A DNA stretch of 64,000 nucleotides, taken from NCBI RefSeq assembly GCF_000524195.1, contig NW_020170396.1, positions 750,127 through 814,126 of the forward strand. Reading direction: 5' to 3'. Positions 61,501-64,000 of the stretch are shown here, piece after piece. Source of the DNA: Echinococcus granulosus (Eukaryota > Platyhelminthes > Cestoda > Cyclophyllidea > Taeniidae). The position numbers and the translations under genes are program-made. The notes beneath the pieces are model-generated. The model was not told the DNA's origin and ran no database searches. It was given only the letters and a program-made list of their open reading frames with translations. Within the stretch, counting starts at the first letter, position 1. Each line of letters begins with the position of its first letter.

Positions 61501-63354
61501 ATTCACATCCATGGTCATGAATCCACTTACACTCTCAAAATTTGCACTCGTTTCTGCCGTTCTGTGGAACTGCTTCAGGTTAGTCGGCGTCCAACTAAGA
61601 CCTCGTTACCCATTCCCTCGAGTTCTCGAAGAAACTCACAGATGTTTTGACAGATTGCGCAAATCTTGGTAAAAGTGTAAGCTGATCAACCAAAAGGCCT
61701 ATCCCGTTGCTAGTCGAGCACAATATCTGGTCCATTTATCGCGCGCGTAGATGAAGGGAGTGTCTCTAGTGGATGTCCTTCGCGTCCTTGCTTAATTACA
61801 TGTCCCAGCAGTATTATTCACCACTTCTCATGCATTGAGAGCTGATCTGCTTAGTTGCTTTTGGTAAACTAGTAATTAAAACAGTCATTTTGTTACCGGA
61901 AGGATATTTGATGTTGAAATTGTACAGTCACTTCAAAGTGGACCTTTGTTACTGTGCAGAGATCGTAAACATTGACATCGTCACCCCAACTGCCGTAATA
62001 TGTACCTTAGCGCTCTGTGTGTGACTGAAGTCTTTCCAACTGAGCCCAAGGCCGCTACTGCAGTGCGTGTGTGGCGACATTTTCAGCTAAAGTGTCCGGA
62101 GGCACTAAAAACCCCACCCGTTCGGGTGCTCATGCAACTTACTTAAAGCAAGACAAGGCACGACTTGACAATCATTAATTTTGCACAGGGGAATAGGCAA
62201 TAGGCTTAGCGACTTTTCCTGGGTCTTAATGACAGCGAGACCAACATGACAGCACGCAATAGCCTTTGATCTTAACAGTTAAAGTATTTCATGAAAACTA
62301 CTTCGGATCATGTCTTGAGGGCTAGGAGAGAGTTTAGAAGAAGTGGACCACGGTGCTGGCGGCCAATTTAAAAGTGGCATTTGACATCCTCTATGAAATG
62401 TTGATTATGTTCGGGAAACTCCTTCAAAAATACTAGTGAAGAAAGAATGGTTAATAAGTTCCATTCCACCTGCGACGATCTTATTTTTGAATGAGATGGA
62501 TCTGTTCTCCCTGCTCTTCTTGAAGGCAGTACGGCGTTTCCAAATTCACCTGTGGGCCACCGATCCGAGCTGATAGGGAAGATGAATATCATGGCAAGCC
62601 CTGACGGTCTCCTTTTTTTATCCAAACAAGGCAGATGCCCTACCCAAAAGCTTTATGTTAGGCGTCGGTTGTCTTTTATCGCGGAATTGAGGGAACAGTT
62701 ACCATTAGAGAGGACGAAAAAAGTGTTGACACAGGAATTTGCAATCTTTTCCAATATTAGCATATTCACCGAAATTTTAAAAAATTTATATTTCCGGATT
62801 TTAGAGGGAAGAAGTCTCTTGAACGCAAATTTGACGCTCATTTACAGACAGACAGAGATACTAGATGTGGATGTGTAGTGCAAAATCCAATGACCGCCAA
62901 CCGTTGCGGATGCTTCTGAACTCCCTGGTTCACTACTCCCGATTCTGTAATAGCTCATGCAACCATAAATGTAGGCTTGATCGCACTATCTCTGGTACAT
63001 TTTAGCCATAGCGGTAAGAGAAGACTTGCTACAAGTTCTAAATTTGATGGATAACGGGAAGAATTTCTAAGAAATGGGACCCGAAGTCATTAACTCTAGC
63101 AAATATAGGTAGACATTCCCTCCTAATGTTCAGTGGATATAACATGCTTGTTTTGCTTAATCTTCCCATTGCTGTAGGCGCCACTGAAGGAGGCACGGGT
63201 GGGCACGTACGAGAACCTGGCACTGGTGCTGCCCTCCACCAAGTTGGTTGACGCACTGGCCTTCTTTGAGGACGAACGGGTCTCCGTCCTCCCCGTAGTC
63301 GACTCCTTAACCAACCGTCGCCTAATCGACATCTTCGCCAAATTCGACGTCATC
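37034..63354 (+). CDS. AMP-activated protein kinase gamma subunit, long form, 3' end outside window
   Basis: Gene-level span; PRKAG/SNF4-gamma family. The gamma subunit binds AMP, ADP and ATP through CBS motifs and regulates the AMPK trimer in cytosol and nucleus. Ten exons join in phase: 37034-37567, 41585-42478, 47786-48655, 49534-49573, 53106-53368, 56351-56390, 56581-56678, 57649-57862, 59519-60084, 63178-63354, about 1,230 residues. CBS1 reads KAFRALCVNGIRAAPVWD and LTINDF, CBS2 reads KLHRLPVFD and VLTHRS, and CBS3 reads RVSVLPVVD and FAKFDVI. Residues matching human gamma-1 R70, D90, H151, R152 and D245 are present; K170 is Arg. As in human gamma-1, CBS2 lacks the ribose-binding Asp. 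CBS4 is not in the window. Oddities are an N-terminal extension of about 900 residues (Ser/Arg/His-rich), an acidic insert of about 110 residues between CBS1 and CBS2, and a GC-AG intron. The family call is firm; the far 5' exons are tied to it by phase and composition only. Confidence 0.88.
38390..38489. other. Assembly gap, 100 N
   Basis: A second run of exactly 100 N, inside the intron between gamma exons A and B. Sequence, and possibly exons, may be missing here. Confidence 0.99.
41585..42478 (+). CDS. AMPK gamma exon B (His-rich, basic)
   Basis: 298 codons, phase 0 to 0, donor CGGAT|GTGAGT. The acceptor (GCAGTCCAG at 41584) is weak and was chosen because it keeps phase; one at 41579 does not. 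It contains RRHSFG and RRSISLGRL, good 14-3-3 or kinase sites, and a His-rich stretch, FFEHHNHCINNHGHYQHSTH. The first 50 codons are less certain. Confidence 0.6.
42479..47785 (+). other. Intron between AMPK gamma exons B and C
   Basis: 5.3 kb without a supported exon. A compact palindromic AT-rich site lies at 44041-44077. Other short frames lack splice borders. Confidence 0.5.
44041..44077. promoter_or_regulatory. Palindromic AT-rich site cluster
   Basis: TAATTGAT at the left and ATCAATTA at the right form a perfect 8-base inverted repeat around two ATCGAT-type cores. TAAT-type cores are preferred by homeodomain proteins, so an intronic enhancer element is possible but unproven. Confidence 0.25.
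47786..48655 (+). CDS. AMPK gamma exon C
   Basis: 290 codons, phase 0 to 0, acceptor TTTGTATTGTAG, donor CGAAGG|GTAAGC. The sequence is Ser/Pro/Gly-rich, with a short Ser run from an AGC repeat near 48171-48182 and a basic RLKSTHKMVRKLLKLSPGQK segment. No folded domain is recognisable, as is usual for gamma N-terminal extensions. Confidence 0.7.
49534..49573 (+). CDS. AMPK gamma exon D, 40 bases
   Basis: A small exon between ATAACATCTTTAG and AACAG|GTGAGT, phase 0 to 1. It encodes SVPSNNYGRKGKT. The phase fits exons C and E exactly, which is the main support. Confidence 0.6.
50491..51027 (+). CDS. Unassigned 178-codon open frame in a gamma intron
   Basis: An ATG-started frame with a stop at 51025, in the intron between gamma exons D and E. 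It has a hydrophobic helix (LPAILSVLLVMLAVLLPL) and several Lys-rich parts. No family is recognised and no splice sites were found. It is among the longest uninterrupted frames in the window outside the gamma exons. It could be a nested intronless gene, a decayed element protein or chance. Confidence 0.25.
   Translation: MVLFQWSQFQSLFLTRVAFAKPVTNFFPAYSNVEKMLVRMEQILIAMSFGKNSLLCVTLLAVKDQKKGLLPEGRHQNIFACIAYKKWELRYIKHLLLFVALLDWQKFYFRAQLDVVLPTLTENGISLPAILSVLLVMLAVLLPLHYRDIFSGHPVLKHIVCVRVLLGLKVVVSRLMTF
51490..51915 (+). repeat. Interspersed repeat family, copy 3, with HTH remnant on the minus strand
   Basis: The longest copy of the family. Read on the minus strand from about 51615 to 51410 it gives VWFWMFYRHNLSYDDVAQEV, NQSVGTVNTIIHQQ and a further helical part. 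This looks like a helix-turn-helix DNA-binding segment of a transposase-type protein. Stop codons bound it, so it is a remnant. The class of transposon is not determined. Confidence 0.6.
51980..52225 (-). pseudogene. Minus-strand coding-like fragment, unidentified
   Basis: The minus strand reads FYHQIKFGASIGMRSELYDH, then QTVGLGLLRDGIQLNGTLGY and AALANLPWFDYYAVF. It ends in a stop after MCAKAS near 51985. Composition is strongly protein-like. On the 5' side the likely continuation (TAAEAALGITF) is in another frame, suggesting a break. I do not recognise it. It adjoins repeat copy 3 and may be captured host sequence or element sequence. Confidence 0.35.
53106..53368 (+). CDS. AMPK gamma exon E (His-rich tract)
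   Basis: Acceptor is TTGTTGTCTTTAG and donor is TTCAGG|GTGGGT, phase 1 to 0. After a Ser-rich part comes a dense His tract (SHHSHGHHHKHHDHHRGHHS), then RYLMFTKASPFR, which leads into the conserved core. The His tract might bind metal; this is inference. Confidence 0.7.
56351..56390 (+). CDS. AMPK gamma exon F, 40 bases
   Basis: Sits behind a long T-run acceptor (TTTTTTTCAG) with donor CTAA|GTAAGT, phase 0 to 1. It encodes SPYEFLQTRGKGL. It is the second 40-base exon of the gene. Confidence 0.65.
56581..56678 (+). CDS. AMPK gamma exon G, start of the conserved core
   Basis: Acceptor is TCCTCTCGCAG and donor is CTTCCG|GTAGGT, phase 1 to 0. It encodes VLFRHTTCYELMPESAKLV, matching the gamma segment that precedes CBS1 (F.....CYD..P.SSKLV). 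Confidence 0.85.
57070..57340 (+). repeat. Interspersed repeat family, copy 4
   Basis: Lies in the intron between gamma exons G and H. Shared landmarks with copies 1 and 3 are GTGTCGATAAGAC, CTCACAGGAGTAACTGCTGT, GGGGTGAGGA and TGGCCACTTGT. It is the most diverged copy and ends before exon H. Confidence 0.65.
57649..57862 (+). CDS. AMPK gamma exon H, CBS1
   Basis: Acceptor is TTGCCCTCAAG and donor is GGAAGG|GTAAGT, phase 0 to 1. It covers CBS1 with GIRAAPVWD and LTINDFLEML; the Arg and Asp that contact nucleotide in the family are present. It ends IESTPIKKWK, equivalent to the IETWR of mammalian gamma. Confidence 0.92.
57863..59518 (+). other. Intron between AMPK gamma exons H and I
   Basis: 1.7 kb without a supported exon. 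An AT-rich perfect hairpin (AATTATTATT / AATAATAATT, loop of 7) lies at 58839-58865. Confidence 0.6.
59519..60084 (+). CDS. AMPK gamma exon I, acidic insert and CBS2
   Basis: Acceptor is ATCCATGCAG, phase 1, fitting exon H. About 120 codons precede the CBS2 core, where the family has about 8 residues. They run from a basic start through a Glu-rich part, a Ser run and an Asp/Gly run (SSSSSSDSDTDDGDGDDDD) to a basic Cys/His-containing end. CBS2 follows with LTIIYPEDSLYTALRLLA, KLHRLPVFD and VLTHRSLLAYL. The exon ends CCTCCAG before GCAAGC, a GC donor. Confidence 0.88.
60085..63177 (+). other. GC-AG intron of AMPK gamma
   Basis: The conserved reading PRPKYLQ must join APLKEARVGTYEN. The only in-frame border is CCAG|GCAAGC ... 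CTGTAG|GCG, so this 3.1 kb intron starts with GC instead of GT. The GC donor has the strong consensus context that such sites need. Confidence 0.8.
63178..63354 (+). CDS. AMPK gamma exon J, CBS3
   Basis: Acceptor is TTGCTGTAG and donor is GTCATC|GTAAGT, 59 codons, phase 0 to 0. It encodes VGTYENLALVLPSTKLVDAL and LIDIFAKFDVI, the CBS3 motif with the family's nucleotide-contacting Asp. The next exon (CBS4) is not within the remaining 646 bases. Confidence 0.92.
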
Positions 63355-64000
63355 GTAAGTGGCACGATGCATCGAAGTTCAAACCAGTACCTTTCAGGAA
63401 GACCTCTTTCAATTAGTGAGATGAATATTTTTGTCGTTTGTCAGCGAAATCTACAGCACAGTAGCTACTTAAGTTCGATTTTTTGTTGTGCAACAGTGGA
63501 CCATATTCATGCTAGTGCCTCTAGTGTCAATCGCCTGGAAGTAAGCGAGGAGTTTCTTCGTCCAGACTTGAAGACAAACTGGTCCTTTCAATACGATGGA
63601 TCGGTTGGCACAGCAACACTTCCGTCTTGTAATTTTGTCGTAAGGCCGATGGCAAACTATGAGGAATTCTGTTTTTGTGGATTAAAGTCTATGTCGATAA
63701 TTAAGAGCATCTGGAGCCATCATCCCCTTGAATGCAGCCTTAATATTGCTGGAGTGAACTGCTTTCCATGCTGATGGAAGGTGTCGCCCATTTTCAATCT
63801 AATTAGAATGGACACATCTATTAACATTAATAATAAATTACCAGGAATAATTACTTGCTCACAATCTCGAACATACCCTAGATGGAGGAGTTAGTAAGCA
63901 CAGTATTACTTAGAAAATTTGAAAATCCAATCCAATTTCAATTCAGTACATTTGATTACCAAGTCTACTAAATTTCATTTAAGCGATTTCGTTAGCCAGC
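63355..64000 (+). other. Start of the next AMPK gamma intron
   Basis: Sequence after the exon J donor. The gamma frame runs on for about 140 codons past GTAAGT, but the residues no longer resemble the family, so I read it as intron. No CBS4 motif is present up to the right edge. Confidence 0.7.

Noticed and set aside
63355..63774. Continuation of the CBS3 frame for 140 codons past the donor
   Set aside because: Family likeness stops exactly at the strong GTAAGT donor after FDVI, so the extension is intron read-through.

Overview
The window is nuclear DNA of a metazoan and most likely a flatworm, probably a tapeworm. The reasons are genes split by introns with GT-AG borders, an AMPK gamma subunit and a TEX10/IPI1-like protein, and very small introns (36 and 46 bases) next to multi-kilobase ones. 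The cestode placement is inference from intron sizes and was not tested by a search. There are two runs of exactly 100 N (scaffold gaps), no convincing tRNA or rRNA, and no bacterial-type operon structure.

Layout. 1-10.3 kb: mostly unassigned DNA, with two splice-flanked reading frames on the minus strand (4.3 and 8.9-9.1 kb) that may be exons of an unidentified membrane or regulatory protein. 10.35-12.6 kb: decayed LTR-like repeats. 13.2-18.1 kb (+): a multi-exon TEX10/IPI1-like gene, a predicted Rix1-complex factor for 60S ribosome assembly. 20.1-26.07 kb (+): a three-exon gene for a protein of about 214 residues that I do not recognise. 21.6-22.0 and 26.3-26.7 kb: two near-identical copies of a young mobile sequence, with one half inverted between copies; the second copy is flanked by a perfect 23-base duplication. 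27.2-27.5 kb: one of four diverged copies of an interspersed repeat (the others lie at 16.2, 51.5 and 57.1 kb). One copy still reads as a helix-turn-helix segment on the minus strand.

37.0 kb to the right edge (+): a very large AMPK gamma-subunit gene (PRKAG/SNF4 family). I could join ten exons in phase. They give about 1,230 residues and stop after the third CBS motif, so the gene runs off the window. Its features are an N-terminal extension of about 900 residues (Ser/Arg-rich, with two His-rich tracts), two 40-base exons, an insertion of about 110 acidic, Ser-rich residues between CBS1 and CBS2, and a GC-AG intron. A 178-residue open frame and repeat fragments lie inside its introns.

The two recognised genes have separate jobs: AMPK gamma senses AMP/ATP in the energy-sensing kinase, and the TEX10-like protein acts in nuclear ribosome assembly. 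I see no sign that they form a joint system. The most novel item is the architecture of the gamma subunit; the next is the rearranged mobile element around the unknown gene.
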